DNA of 64,000 nucleotides from Bacteroidota bacterium (GCA_030550275.1 JAUQPR010000003.1:133571-197570); one strand, 5' to 3'. Numbered from the stretch's first letter, positions 29,031-37,055 are shown. Numbers and translations are program-made. The notes: generated by a model from the sequence alone, not told the origin.

Positions 29031-29297
29031 GGCAATCCCCTCCATGTTGTTGCACCCCCTGCTCCGCTACCGGAGCAGAGCATACCATTGCGCCGGATGC
29101 GTCGGCGCAACCGCAGCCCTGGCAGATGAAGGGGCGGGATGCTGGAAGACAGCGCTGCACCGGCTCTGACCACTGCATCCCGACAAGGTTCGATCTGCCA
29201 GCCGCTAGCGCATGGCGGCGTCCTATCCGGAGCCGCCGATATGACAAATAGCACCGCTGCCCTGCCGCCACAGGGCACCACGGTGCCGTCTTGGGGT
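29031..29297 (-). other. Long 5' leader of speD-speE, no gene
   Basis: About 260 bases lie between the -7 element at 29298-29306 and the speD start, far longer than other leaders here. It holds a perfect 8-bp hairpin at 29059-29078 and a two-codon reading frame (ATG CGC TAG on the complement, near 29205-29213). No riboswitch class is recognised. The in-frame longer readings over it do not look like protein. Confidence 0.5.
29059..29078 (-). promoter_or_regulatory. Hairpin in speD leader, close to the ribosome binding site
   Basis: The arms CTGCTCCG and CGGAGCAG pair perfectly around a 4-base loop. The 3' arm ends about 20 bases from the GGAGGGG of speD. There is no T run, so it is unlikely to be a terminator on its own. 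Confidence 0.5.
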
Positions 29298-29306
29298 GCA
29301 AAATTA
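29298..29306 (-). promoter_or_regulatory. -7 promoter element for speD-speE
   Basis: The complement reads TAATTTTGC, a perfect TAnnTTTGC. It faces the speD leader and is divergent from the tRNA-Gln element 64 bases away. Confidence 0.68.
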
Positions 29307-29369
29307 CAACCCCTGGAGCATATTCAGACCCCCCTATGGAAGGGAGCCGTCAGCAACGGGCAGAAGCGC

Positions 29370-29378
29370 TAATTTTGC
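29370..29378 (+). promoter_or_regulatory. -7 promoter element for tRNA-Gln
   Basis: The sequence TAATTTTGC ends only 8 bases before the first base of mature tRNA-Gln, so the transcript would start at or next to the mature 5' end, leaving almost nothing for RNase P to remove. Confidence 0.7.
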
Positions 29379-29386
29379 AGTGCTAC

Positions 29387-29458
29387 TGGGGCGTAGCCAA
29401 GCGGTAAGGCAGCGGCCTTTGGAGCCGCCATGCGTAGGTTCGAATCCTACCGCCCCAG
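29387..29458 (+). tRNA. tRNA-Gln (anticodon TTG)
   Basis: Complete cloverleaf of 72 nt: acceptor arm TGGGGCG/CGCCCCA, D stem GCC/GGC, anticodon stem GCGGC/GCCGC with loop CTTTGGA (anticodon TTG, reads CAA and CAG), five-base variable loop, T stem GTAGG/CCTAC with loop TTCGAAT, discriminator G. The genomic sequence has no CCA, so it must be added after transcription. prs starts 24 bases downstream and is probably on the same primary transcript. Confidence 0.97.
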
Positions 29459-29482
29459 CTCCTTCCGAACGAAAGCGGTACG

Positions 29483-30421
29483 ATGGAGGAGCTCAAGATT
29501 GCGGCGGGGCGCTCTAACCCCGAATTGGCACAGCGGATTGCCGACGCACTGGGCTGCCCGTTGACCGATGTCACCATCCGCAATTTCAGCGATGGCGAAA
29601 TCTGGGTCAAATACGAGGAGAACATCCGCGGCGTAGACCTTTTCATCGTGCAGTCGACCTTTGCACCAGCGGACAACTTGCTGGAGCTGCTCATCCTCAT
29701 TGACGCTGCCCGCCGAGCTTCAGCGCGCCGGATTACGGCGGTGATTCCCTACTTCGGCTACGCTCGACAGGACCGCAAGGATCAGCCGCGCGTCTCTATT
29801 ACGGCAAAGCTGGTTGCCAACCTCATCACCACTGCCGGGGCTGACCGAGTCATCACGATGGACTTGCACTCGCCGCAGATTCAGGGCTTCTTCGATATCC
29901 CCATGGACCATCTCTACGCCTCCACTGTGCTGATGCGCGCGCTGTGGGAGGAGCATCTGGAGAACGTTGCCGTTGTTGCTCCGGACGTGGGAAGCGCTCG
30001 GCTGGCGCGCTCCTACGCAAAGCGGCTGGATGCAGAGCTGGTCCTGGTGGATAAGCGCCGTCCTCAGCACAACGTTGCGGAGATCCTCCATGTGATTGGA
30101 GATGTCGCGGGGAAGGACGCGGTGATCGTGGATGACATCATTGACACAGCGGGCACCTTGGTGCACTGCGCTGAAGCACTGGTGCGCGCCGGCGCGCGGC
30201 GGGTCATCGGTGCCTGTACGCATGCGGTGCTCTCCGGCAACGCCATCGAGCGCATCGAGCAAAGCGATGCCATTGCGTACGTCTACGTCACGGACACAAT
30301 CCCGCTGCGGCGGAGCTCCCCAAAGCTGCGCGTCATCTCGGTTGCCCAGCTCTTTGCTGAAGCGATCTTGCGTACGCACCAGAACACCTCGATTAGTTCC
30401 CTCTTCGAAATCGTCCGCTAA
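29483..30421 (+). CDS. prs: Ribose-phosphate pyrophosphokinase
   Basis: Makes PRPP from ribose 5-phosphate and ATP for nucleotides, His and Trp. 312 residues. Signatures: RNFSDGEIWVKYEENIRG, YFGYARQDRKDQPR, TMDLHSPQIQGFFDIP and the PRPP-binding VIVDDIIDTAGTL. Normal class I length. It follows tRNA-Gln and precedes the L25 gene by 17 bases, the common prs-rplY pairing. Confidence 0.97.
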   Translation: MEELKIAAGRSNPELAQRIADALGCPLTDVTIRNFSDGEIWVKYEENIRGVDLFIVQSTFAPADNLLELLILIDAARRASARRITAVIPYFGYARQDRKDQPRVSITAKLVANLITTAGADRVITMDLHSPQIQGFFDIPMDHLYASTVLMRALWEEHLENVAVVAPDVGSARLARSYAKRLDAELVLVDKRRPQHNVAEILHVIGDVAGKDAVIVDDIIDTAGTLVHCAEALVRAGARRVIGACTHAVLSGNAIERIEQSDAIAYVYVTDTIPLRRSSPKLRVISVAQLFAEAILRTHQNTSISSLFEIVR

Positions 30422-30438
30422 GCCAACAGGAGTGGGTG

Positions 30439-31038
30439 ATGGCAATGAATCCAGTGCAGCTCACCGTTGTCCGTCGTCCGACGGGGAAGGCTGCTGTCAA
30501 GCAACTGCGCCGCCAAGGACTGGTGCCGGGGATCTTCTACGGTCCCGGAGTGGACCCTATCCCGATCGCTGCGCGCCCAGCAGCGCTGCGACCACTGGTG
30601 CATACACGGGAGACCCACCTGGTGCAACTGCACATCGAGGGCATGGAGCAGACCTACGAATGCGTGCTCAAGGATTTCGCCCTCGATCCGCTTACCGATG
30701 CCCTGATGCACTTTGACCTGCAGGCCGTCGTGGCAGACCAGCCAGTTGAGGTGGAGGTCCCGGTCAAATTGGTTGGCACCCCCGTTGGAGTCACCCGCGG
30801 CGGGATCCTGGAGCACGCCCTTCACACGGTGCGGGTCTCATGCTTGCCGCGCGACCTGCCCGAGTACATTGAGCTGGATATTTCGGGCTTGGATGTTGGG
30901 CATGCCATCCACGTGCGCGATGTGCAGCTTCCCGGCATCCGGATCCTTGAGCATGGGGAGACGGTGATCGCCACCGTCATCGCGCCACGGGAGACGGCGG
31001 AAGCGGAGGGGACTTCAGGGGCAGTTCACTCCCAATAA
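30439..31038 (+). CDS. rplY: Large ribosomal subunit protein bL25 (Ctc form)
   Basis: 5S-rRNA-binding protein, long Ctc-like form of 199 residues. The N-terminal L25 domain includes QLRRQGLVPGIFYGPG and ECVLKDFALDPLTDALMHFD. The C-terminal beta domain has VPVKLVGTPVGVTRGGILEH and LELDISGLDVGHAIHVRD-like sequence. Start: ATG at 30439 has CAGGAG at 30427-30432; GTG at 30436 and ATG at 30448 are alternatives. The 3' end overlaps the convergent surface-protein gene by 13 bases. Confidence 0.94.
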   Translation: MAMNPVQLTVVRRPTGKAAVKQLRRQGLVPGIFYGPGVDPIPIAARPAALRPLVHTRETHLVQLHIEGMEQTYECVLKDFALDPLTDALMHFDLQAVVADQPVEVEVPVKLVGTPVGVTRGGILEHALHTVRVSCLPRDLPEYIELDISGLDVGHAIHVRDVQLPGIRILEHGETVIATVIAPRETAEAEGTSGAVHSQ

Positions 31039-33416
31039 CGCAGAAGTATGCCCAGCCGGATGCCCAACTGGCGCAGGTACCAACGCCCCTGGGGCACAAG
31101 GCTGCTGAGCCCGTGTGAGTAGACAAGCTCCCCGAACGCGTTCCACTGAGAGCTCAGCCGGTACTGCACGCCGGTGCCTACCGCAAGTCCCCACCAGAAC
31201 TGGCGCAGTGCCGGGAGTGTAGAGATCGGCTCGGTGCGCTCTGGCGAGCCGGTTTCGGAGTAGATATACCCCGATGGCTGGAGAATGCGCCGGCGCAGTG
31301 TGATGGCGCTTCCCAGCTTCATGGCTGCCTGGAGTTCGCCCAGGAGGTATAGGTTCGGGAGCAGGTGCCAGAGCCCACCGGCAGAGAGTGTGGCGTACGG
31401 TGCTCGAAGGCGCAGGCGCTGCTCCTCCTGGAAGGGTGCTGTCTGCCCATCGGGCAACCGGACGTGCTGCAACAGCGTATCCGGTGCAGCGAGCTCTCCG
31501 CCGTAGAGCTCTATCCCCAGCCGGAGTAGGGTGCTCCAGGAGGGATTGGGGCGCCAACCTGCCAGGACGCCACCGAGCCCTCCCCAACCGGTGGCATTCC
31601 CAAACGTTCCGTTGAGCGCCGGCAGCGGGTCTATCCGCGGCAGTTGCGCGGCATGGTACACGTTTGCCATCCGGAGATATGCCCCAAAGAGCCAAACCCG
31701 GAGCGGTCGGACGCATTCGCCGTACTCGCCCTGGCACAGCACGAAGATTCGGCGCTCCTCTCGGATGTCGTACGTGTAGCAGAGCGTATACACGGAGCGG
31801 TTGCCGGCAAGGTCTGTCAGCGCCAAGACGGCATGCCCGTTGCGGCTGGGGTCTTGGGGAGCAAATTGTGCCTCAGCTCGGAGCATCCCCGGTGTGATGG
31901 AGGGCAGAGTACCCTGGAGGTTCTCGGCAGCGAGGACGAGCACCTCGCGCAAGCCTAAATCGCTTGGGCGGTCATCGCGGATGGTGACTACGGAGACGCC
32001 ATCCGAGCGCTGCAACAGTTGTGCCTCTGGAGCGAGCAGATCCTGCTGGCGACGCAGGTCCGCAAAGGATTGACCGACGGCGTTCCCGTAAGCATCGTAG
32101 GAATCCCGCCCGTACCCAAAGCCATAGGCGTAGAGCCCGAAGGGTTGGGCAGCCTCGATGAGGTGCGCGCCGTAGGGAACCTCTATCTGCGCAATAGCAT
32201 AGCGGCTGTTGGCAATGCGGGAGAAGAATGCCCGCACGGGCGCCCCATTGACGCGGAGCGTCGAGATAGCTTCTACCGGGATGACGACGTTGATGAAGTG
32301 GCGCCACGAGCCCTGTACGGGGGTGGCGAAGCGGTAGCGCGTGAGGAACTGCTGGGTCGGGGTGATGAGCAGCATCATCGGATCCCCGATGGAATCCCCG
32401 TTGCGGAAGCCCTCGGAGAACTGCGCCACCAGGATCGGCTTGTCGGAGGTGATCTGCACGGTTTCGGTGAAGGTCTGCTCCCAGAATGCCCCCGCCTCCA
32501 AGGTGGCAACTGGTTGGTCGTTGATGAAGATGCGCGTCTGCGGCAGGTGCGCCAGTACGCGGACCACGTACCGCGAACGCTGTCGCAGGGTGCCCACGTA
32601 GAAGTGGCGTCCCCAGGTCTCAACCGGGGGAAGCTGCTCGACCAGGTGGTTGCATGCGGCAATGGTCAGCGGTACGTAGGCGCAGACATGCCCGCTGAAG
32701 ACCGCAATAGGGCGCGAAGCGCGGATGAGCGTGCCGGTAAGATCCTCGGGCTCGCCCGTCGGAGGTCCGGACAGTTGGTACACCTCTCCACGGTTGAGCA
32801 CGACGCTCAGCGGTTCGCGGAGGGTTGTGCCAGGTTGAACGGCGGGGAGCTGCCGAATGGATATGGCGGTGGAGCTATCCTCGAAGAGTTCGCGCGCTGC
32901 TTTGGGCGGGAGGAATTGGACCACGGTGCTGTCCTGCGTTGCGATGACCGCCACTTGCGGTGTGAAGTTGGAGGAGAGCCGTCGGTAGCTCATCACGCGG
33001 TATTCTGTGCCCAGCACGGAGACCGGCAGTCCGATGTAGGTGTCCGTGCTCTGGTAGCGACGGTTGAGCCCGTAGACGGCGATAGGACTGTCTGCGACCA
33101 CATGGACCGCCAGCCGCTGTGCAACGCCGGATGTGGTAATGGCAGCCTCTGCTGGAATCGGCACGGGAGCGATCTCTCCGGCGCGGAGCTGGAGCTGCTG
33201 CTGCCAGCCGAGCGCTTCGATTGTGATTGTGACCCGCGCGGCGTATTGGCTGGTCAGGAAGAGCTGGAGCTGCAGTGTGTCGTTGGGGTTGTCCTCATGG
33301 TTGCGTTGGAAGCAGAGCCAGAATTCCCGTCCCTCGGAGCTGTTCGGCTGCGCCTGCGCCGATATGGTCGCCGACAGGAGCGCTCCGAGGAGTGCAAGGC
33401 AAGCGGCTCTGGTCAT
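31026..33416 (-). CDS. IgGFc-binding-like domain fused to a probable outer-membrane beta-barrel
   Basis: 796 residues. The signal peptide is MTRAACLALLGALLSATISA. Residues about 27-420 resemble the IgGFc-binding N-terminal domain: PIAVYGLNRRYQSTDTYIGL, STVVQFLP, DLTGTLIRASRPIAVFSGH and CNHLVEQLPPVETWGRHFYV, closely parallel to the protein at 18169-22191. From about residue 570 the sequence becomes barrel-like (GGVLAGWRPNPSWSTLLRLG, GLAVGTGVQYRLSSQWNAFG) and ends LGIRLGILLRYWE, with no T9SS tail. So the same binding-type domain would be held on the surface by a barrel. ATG at 33416 overlaps the previous stop as ATGA; ATG at 33425 is possible. Confidence 0.75.
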   Translation of the reverse strand: MTRAACLALLGALLSATISAQAQPNSSEGREFWLCFQRNHEDNPNDTLQLQLFLTSQYAARVTITIEALGWQQQLQLRAGEIAPVPIPAEAAITTSGVAQRLAVHVVADSPIAVYGLNRRYQSTDTYIGLPVSVLGTEYRVMSYRRLSSNFTPQVAVIATQDSTVVQFLPPKAARELFEDSSTAISIRQLPAVQPGTTLREPLSVVLNRGEVYQLSGPPTGEPEDLTGTLIRASRPIAVFSGHVCAYVPLTIAACNHLVEQLPPVETWGRHFYVGTLRQRSRYVVRVLAHLPQTRIFINDQPVATLEAGAFWEQTFTETVQITSDKPILVAQFSEGFRNGDSIGDPMMLLITPTQQFLTRYRFATPVQGSWRHFINVVIPVEAISTLRVNGAPVRAFFSRIANSRYAIAQIEVPYGAHLIEAAQPFGLYAYGFGYGRDSYDAYGNAVGQSFADLRRQQDLLAPEAQLLQRSDGVSVVTIRDDRPSDLGLREVLVLAAENLQGTLPSITPGMLRAEAQFAPQDPSRNGHAVLALTDLAGNRSVYTLCYTYDIREERRIFVLCQGEYGECVRPLRVWLFGAYLRMANVYHAAQLPRIDPLPALNGTFGNATGWGGLGGVLAGWRPNPSWSTLLRLGIELYGGELAAPDTLLQHVRLPDGQTAPFQEEQRLRLRAPYATLSAGGLWHLLPNLYLLGELQAAMKLGSAITLRRRILQPSGYIYSETGSPERTEPISTLPALRQFWWGLAVGTGVQYRLSSQWNAFGELVYSHGLSSLVPQGRWYLRQLGIRLGILLRYWE

Positions 33417-34171
33417 TTGGCGCATAGCATCCGCAGGGAGTATACTGCTCCGGTCTCGGTGAGCATGAGGACGAGGTATTCCCCACTGGCGAGCTCCCAA
33501 CTTGGCGCCTGGAAGAGCAGCCGAGCGCGCTCGGCGCGCGGGTGGTACCGCCGCTCCTGTGCGAGCAGCTTCCCTTGGGCGGTGAAGATGCGGAACTCTA
33601 CCCACCCAGGCTGAACGACTGCATATTCCAGCCAGGTGCTTGTGGCAAAGGGGTTGGGAACGTTGCGGAAGAGCCCTTCGATGGGGATCGGCTCCACCGG
33701 CGGTGAGCCCTCGATGCGCAGCCATGCGCGGGGAGAGCTCAGCCGAAAGAGGATGCTGTCAGCGTACAAGTGGATAGGCTGAAGCCATGCGGCGGTATCC
33801 CGTCCGGCGAGGATCTCCACCCTCAGCCAACCCAGCAGGGCATCAATGGTTCGGGGAGGAGGCGTACAGGCGAAGGCGAGTACGGCAGTATCGGCGCTCA
33901 GAATGGAATCCCGGAGCAGTGCAAGCTCATACAAGCCGCCATCGGAGGTGTTTGCCTCGAGCCCAAGCACGCGGAGTCGGTTGGGGCTGTAGAGGAGCTC
34001 GGCTGTCAGCCGCTGAGGTGTCTGCGGAAAGTCCCACCGGGCAAAGATGGGCAGGCGAACCTGCGTGCCTTGGCGCACGAGGGTATCCGGCAGCAGCAGC
34101 ATCGGCTGCGCGCTGTCTTGGGCAAGCACGGGGAGCAATGCGAGCGCATATCCACAGAGCCACCAGCGCAC
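33413..34171 (-). CDS. Small secreted protein with T9SS sorting-like C-terminus
   Basis: 252 residues from GTG at 34171, giving RWWLCGYALALLPVLAQ as signal peptide; GTG at 34195 is equally possible and would nearly remove the leader. The mature N-terminal part (QVRLPIFARWDFPQTPQRL) suggests a cohesin-like or beta-sandwich fold, unproven. The last 85 residues (NVPNPFATSTWLEYAVV, VEFRIFTAQGKLLAQERR, LASGEYLVLML) fit the T9SS type A sorting domain. The stop overlaps the ATG of the IgGFc/barrel gene, so the two proteins are made together and may form a surface pair. Confidence 0.72.
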   Translation of the reverse strand: MRWWLCGYALALLPVLAQDSAQPMLLLPDTLVRQGTQVRLPIFARWDFPQTPQRLTAELLYSPNRLRVLGLEANTSDGGLYELALLRDSILSADTAVLAFACTPPPRTIDALLGWLRVEILAGRDTAAWLQPIHLYADSILFRLSSPRAWLRIEGSPPVEPIPIEGLFRNVPNPFATSTWLEYAVVQPGWVEFRIFTAQGKLLAQERRYHPRAERARLLFQAPSWELASGEYLVLMLTETGAVYSLRMLCAK

Positions 34172-34208
34172 AGCTGTTGCCGCAAGCAGGGGCACATCAG
34201 GAGCAGCA

Positions 34209-34217
34209 GCAAAATTA
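34209..34217 (-). promoter_or_regulatory. -7 promoter element for the small T9SS protein/IgGFc-barrel pair
   Basis: The complement reads TAATTTTGC. It is 38 bases from the GTG at 34171 and 14 from the GTG at 34195. It is paired head to head with the fatty-acid operon element at 34263. Confidence 0.68.
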
Positions 34218-34262
34218 CCAAACGGCGGGCGCTGCCATGCCGAAGGGCGCCGAGAAGCTGCG

Positions 34263-34271
34263 TATATTTGC
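34263..34271 (+). promoter_or_regulatory. -7 promoter element for the yceD-rpmF-fab operon
   Basis: The sequence TATATTTGC matches TAnnTTTGC. It is 46 bases before the yceD ATG and probably drives the eleven-gene block that follows. Confidence 0.7.
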
Positions 34272-34308
34272 AGCTTGACGACTGTGCCATGCCCGACCAA
34301 GGCAGGCA

Positions 34309-34821
34309 ATGGTGCTCATTCGCATCCAAGGATTGCGCGACGGACGCTATCCCATCCATCTGGTTGTGGCGGCAGAGGAAGTGCCGGATATGGCACCGGA
34401 GTTCTTCGGCGAGGTTATCCTGACGGGCACCTTGGAGAAGGTCGGTCGGCGCTACACCTTCGAAGGGAGCGTTCGGTGCCAAGCCCGGCTGGTCTGCGAT
34501 CGCAGCCTGGAGGAGTACACCGAATGGATCGAAGCGCCAGTCCAGGTGGCTTACCTGGCGGACACAGAGCTATTTCTGCTCCAGCAAGGGGAGCAGCGGG
34601 ACCGCACCTACGAGGTGCAGCTCATCCGGGAGGATGCAACGCACATTGACCTCTCCGAGGATGTGCGCCAGGAGCTTGCCGTGCATTTGCCAATGAAGCG
34701 GGTAGCTCCGCAGTACAGGGACCGCTCCTTCGAGGAGCTCTATCCGCAGTATGCGGCTCGTCCGGAGCCTTTGGAGGATCCCTGGGCACCGCTGCGGAAG
34801 CTGCTGAATCAGTCCGAATAA
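34309..34821 (+). CDS. yceD: YceD/DUF177 family protein
   Basis: 170-residue protein of the DUF177 family, which is almost always found just before rpmF, as here, and is linked to large-subunit rRNA processing. Visible family features are the EGSVRCQARLVCDRSLEEY segment with its two Cys residues, and acidic DLSEDVRQELAVHLPMK. The conserved second Cys pair of some members is not seen. The end PLEDPWAPLRKLLN is the usual family tail. First gene of the fatty-acid operon. Confidence 0.9.
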   Translation: MVLIRIQGLRDGRYPIHLVVAAEEVPDMAPEFFGEVILTGTLEKVGRRYTFEGSVRCQARLVCDRSLEEYTEWIEAPVQVAYLADTELFLLQQGEQRDRTYEVQLIREDATHIDLSEDVRQELAVHLPMKRVAPQYRDRSFEELYPQYAARPEPLEDPWAPLRKLLNQSE

Positions 34822-34835
34822 GCACTGCAAGGGCG

Positions 34836-35012
34836 ATGCCGAATCCCAAACGACGCCACTCGCGTTCGCGCCGGGACAAGCGCCGCACGCACTACAAACA
34901 TGCTCCCGTGACAGTGGTGCAGTGCCCACAGTGTGGGGAGCCCAAGGCACCGCATCGAGCCTGCCCGGCGTGTGGGTTCTATCGAGGTCGCAAAGTGCTC
35001 GAGGTTGGATGA
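34836..35012 (+). CDS. rpmF: Large ribosomal subunit protein bL32
   Basis: 58-residue zinc-ribbon ribosomal protein. Starts MPNPKRRHSRSRRDKRR and has the four zinc Cys in CPQCGEPKAPHRACPACGFY. The start ATG lies 14 bases after yceD. The stop TGA overlaps the ATG of plsX (ATGA at 35009-35012). Confidence 0.96.
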   Translation: MPNPKRRHSRSRRDKRRTHYKHAPVTVVQCPQCGEPKAPHRACPACGFYRGRKVLEVG

Positions 35013-36037
35013 GCCGGCGCCGTATCCGGATCGGGGTGGACCTCATGGGCGGGGATTCCGCCCCGGTCAACGAACTTCTGGCAGTCGCCGATGCGGAGCG
35101 GCAGCTTCCCGAGGAGGTGGAGCTGGTGCTCATTGGGCATGCCGAGCGCGTCAAGGAGGCGGTACAGCGCCTCAAAATCCGGCTGCCGCGCTACCCCTTT
35201 GTGCACGCCGAAGAGGTCATCACGATGCAGGATGATCCAACCCTTGCGGTGCGGAGCAAACCTGCATCCTCGCTGGTGCTGGGGATGCAACTGCAGCGCG
35301 AGGGCGAGCTCGATGCCTTTGTGACAGCAGGCAACACCGGCGCTGTGCTGACCGCGGCAACGCTGCTGTTGGGGCGGATTACGGGCGTGGGGCGTCCGAC
35401 AATTGCAACGTTGGTCCCGACGGAGCAGACCCGACCAGCGGTGTTGCTGGACGTGGGCGCCAACGTGGAGTGCCGCCCGCACCATCTGTACGAGTTCGCC
35501 GTCATGGGCAGCGTGTATGCGCGGGAGATGCTCGGAGTGGAATCTCCCCGAGTGGGCTTGCTCAACGTGGGGGAGGAGGCAGGCAAGGGCGGACGGACGC
35601 TGCGCGAGACCTATCAGCTGCTCAAGCAGAGCTGGCTCAACTTCATCGGCAACGTCGAGGGGCGCGATGTGCTGCGAGGGGTTGCCGATGTGGTCGTCTG
35701 CGATGGGATCGTGGGCAACATCGTGTTGAAGTTCGGCGAAAGCCTTGCAGCTGCTTTCCGGGCTCGCTTACAGGGGTTGGCACGGGGGAGCCTCTGGCGA
35801 CGGATGCTGTTTTGGCTACTTCGACCAGCCCTTCGCCGTGCCTTCCGGGAGTTCGATTACCAGCACTACGGCGGGGTGCCAATTCTGGGCGTACGCGGCA
35901 CGGTGATCGTCGGGCATGGGCGCTCGACCCCGCTGGCGCTGCGCAATATGCTCGTGCGGGCACAGGAGGCGGTTCGGCGCTCTCTTGTGCAGCGCTTGGA
36001 AACCGCAATGCAGCTATCGGCTGTCAGTGCCTCGTAA
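35009..36037 (+). CDS. plsX: Phosphate acyltransferase
   Basis: Converts acyl-ACP to acyl phosphate, the first step of the PlsX/PlsY route to phosphatidic acid. 342 residues: RIGVDLMGGDSAP at the N-terminus, AFVTAGNTGAVLTAATLLLG-like, VLLDVGANVECRP, GLLNVGEEAGKGGRTLRETY and DVVVCDGIVGNIVLKFGES. The frame is open back into rpmF, but ATG at 35009 gives the family N-terminus and overlaps the rpmF stop. Ends 13 bases before fabH. Confidence 0.96.
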   Translation: MSRRRIRIGVDLMGGDSAPVNELLAVADAERQLPEEVELVLIGHAERVKEAVQRLKIRLPRYPFVHAEEVITMQDDPTLAVRSKPASSLVLGMQLQREGELDAFVTAGNTGAVLTAATLLLGRITGVGRPTIATLVPTEQTRPAVLLDVGANVECRPHHLYEFAVMGSVYAREMLGVESPRVGLLNVGEEAGKGGRTLRETYQLLKQSWLNFIGNVEGRDVLRGVADVVVCDGIVGNIVLKFGESLAAAFRARLQGLARGSLWRRMLFWLLRPALRRAFREFDYQHYGGVPILGVRGTVIVGHGRSTPLALRNMLVRAQEAVRRSLVQRLETAMQLSAVSAS

Positions 36038-36050
36038 GGGAGGAGCCCTA

Positions 36051-37052
36051 ATGCCCCGAGCTGCAATCACTGCGGTCGGACACTACGTGCCGGAGGACGT
36101 CTACCCCAACAGCTACTTCGAGAGCTACCTGGACACAAGCGACGAATGGATTCGCGAGCGTACGGGGATCCGCGAGCGCCGCTTTGCCCGCAACGGAGCA
36201 ACCTCGGACCTGATTGTCCCCGCTGCCCGGATGTGCCTGGAGCAGCGCGGAATCACGCCTGCGGACATCGATTGCATCATCGTGGCAACGGTGACGCCAG
36301 ACTACTTCTTCCCCAGCACCGCAGCGGTGGTCCAGCGGAAGCTCGGTGCGGTCAACGCCTGGGGATTCGACCTCTCGGCGGCGTGTTCGGGATTCATCTT
36401 CGCGCTGGTGACGGCAGCGAAGCTGGTGGAATCCGGCGCTGCAAAGCGGCTGTTGCTGTGCGGCGCGGACAAGATGAGCGCAATTACGGACTTTCAAGAC
36501 CGCTCCACAGCGGTGCTCTTTGGGGATGCCGGTGGAGTGGTCCTCCTGGAACCCAGCGAAGATGAGCAGGTCGGCGTGCTGGATTACGTGCTCTACATGA
36601 ACGGCGAAGGGGGCAAGTACCTCTACATGCCTGCCGGGGGGAGCGCAAAGCCGCCGTCGCTGGAGACGGTGAAGAACCGCGAACACTATGTGCATCAGGA
36701 GGGGCGGACGGTCTTCAAGGAAGCCGTCGTGCGCATGGCGGAGGTGACGCTCGAAATCATGCAGCGCAACGGTTTGCGGGCGGAGGATATCGCGTGGCTG
36801 GTGCCGCATCAGGCGAACCTGCGCATCATCACTGCAACGGCGGAGCGCATGGGGCTGAGCATGGAGAAGGTCATGGTCAACATTGACCGCTACGGCAATA
36901 CAACGGCGGCGACCATCCCGCTGTGCCTTTCCGAGTGGTACGCTGCCGGACGGCTGGACTACGGCGACCGGCTCATCCTGGTGAGCTTCGGCGCGGGCTA
37001 CACCTGGGGTGCGGTGTACGTGCGTTGGAGCCTGCCCAAGCCCAAGGATTGA
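36051..37052 (+). CDS. fabH: Beta-ketoacyl-ACP synthase III
   Basis: Starts fatty-acid synthesis by joining acetyl-CoA to malonyl-ACP. 333 residues. The triad is intact: Cys in DLSAACSGFIFAL, His in VPHQANLRI and Asn in YGNTTAATIPL. Family motifs TSDEWIRERTGIRERR and GAGYTWGAV are present. GGGAGGAG sits just upstream of the ATG at 36051, which fixes the start against an open frame reaching back to 35916. Confidence 0.97.
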   Translation: MPRAAITAVGHYVPEDVYPNSYFESYLDTSDEWIRERTGIRERRFARNGATSDLIVPAARMCLEQRGITPADIDCIIVATVTPDYFFPSTAAVVQRKLGAVNAWGFDLSAACSGFIFALVTAAKLVESGAAKRLLLCGADKMSAITDFQDRSTAVLFGDAGGVVLLEPSEDEQVGVLDYVLYMNGEGGKYLYMPAGGSAKPPSLETVKNREHYVHQEGRTVFKEAVVRMAEVTLEIMQRNGLRAEDIAWLVPHQANLRIITATAERMGLSMEKVMVNIDRYGNTTAATIPLCLSEWYAAGRLDYGDRLILVSFGAGYTWGAVYVRWSLPKPKD

Positions 37053-37055
37053 GGG

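Noticed and set aside
29031-29301. Minus-strand reading frames running from the speD leader
   Set aside because: They overlap speD out of frame, have no ribosome site or family features, and most of their length is antisense-like text; treated as leader RNA instead.
32019-33614. 531-residue plus-strand frame opposite the IgGFc/barrel gene
   Set aside because: The minus-strand product has a signal peptide and recognisable domain; the plus frame has neither.
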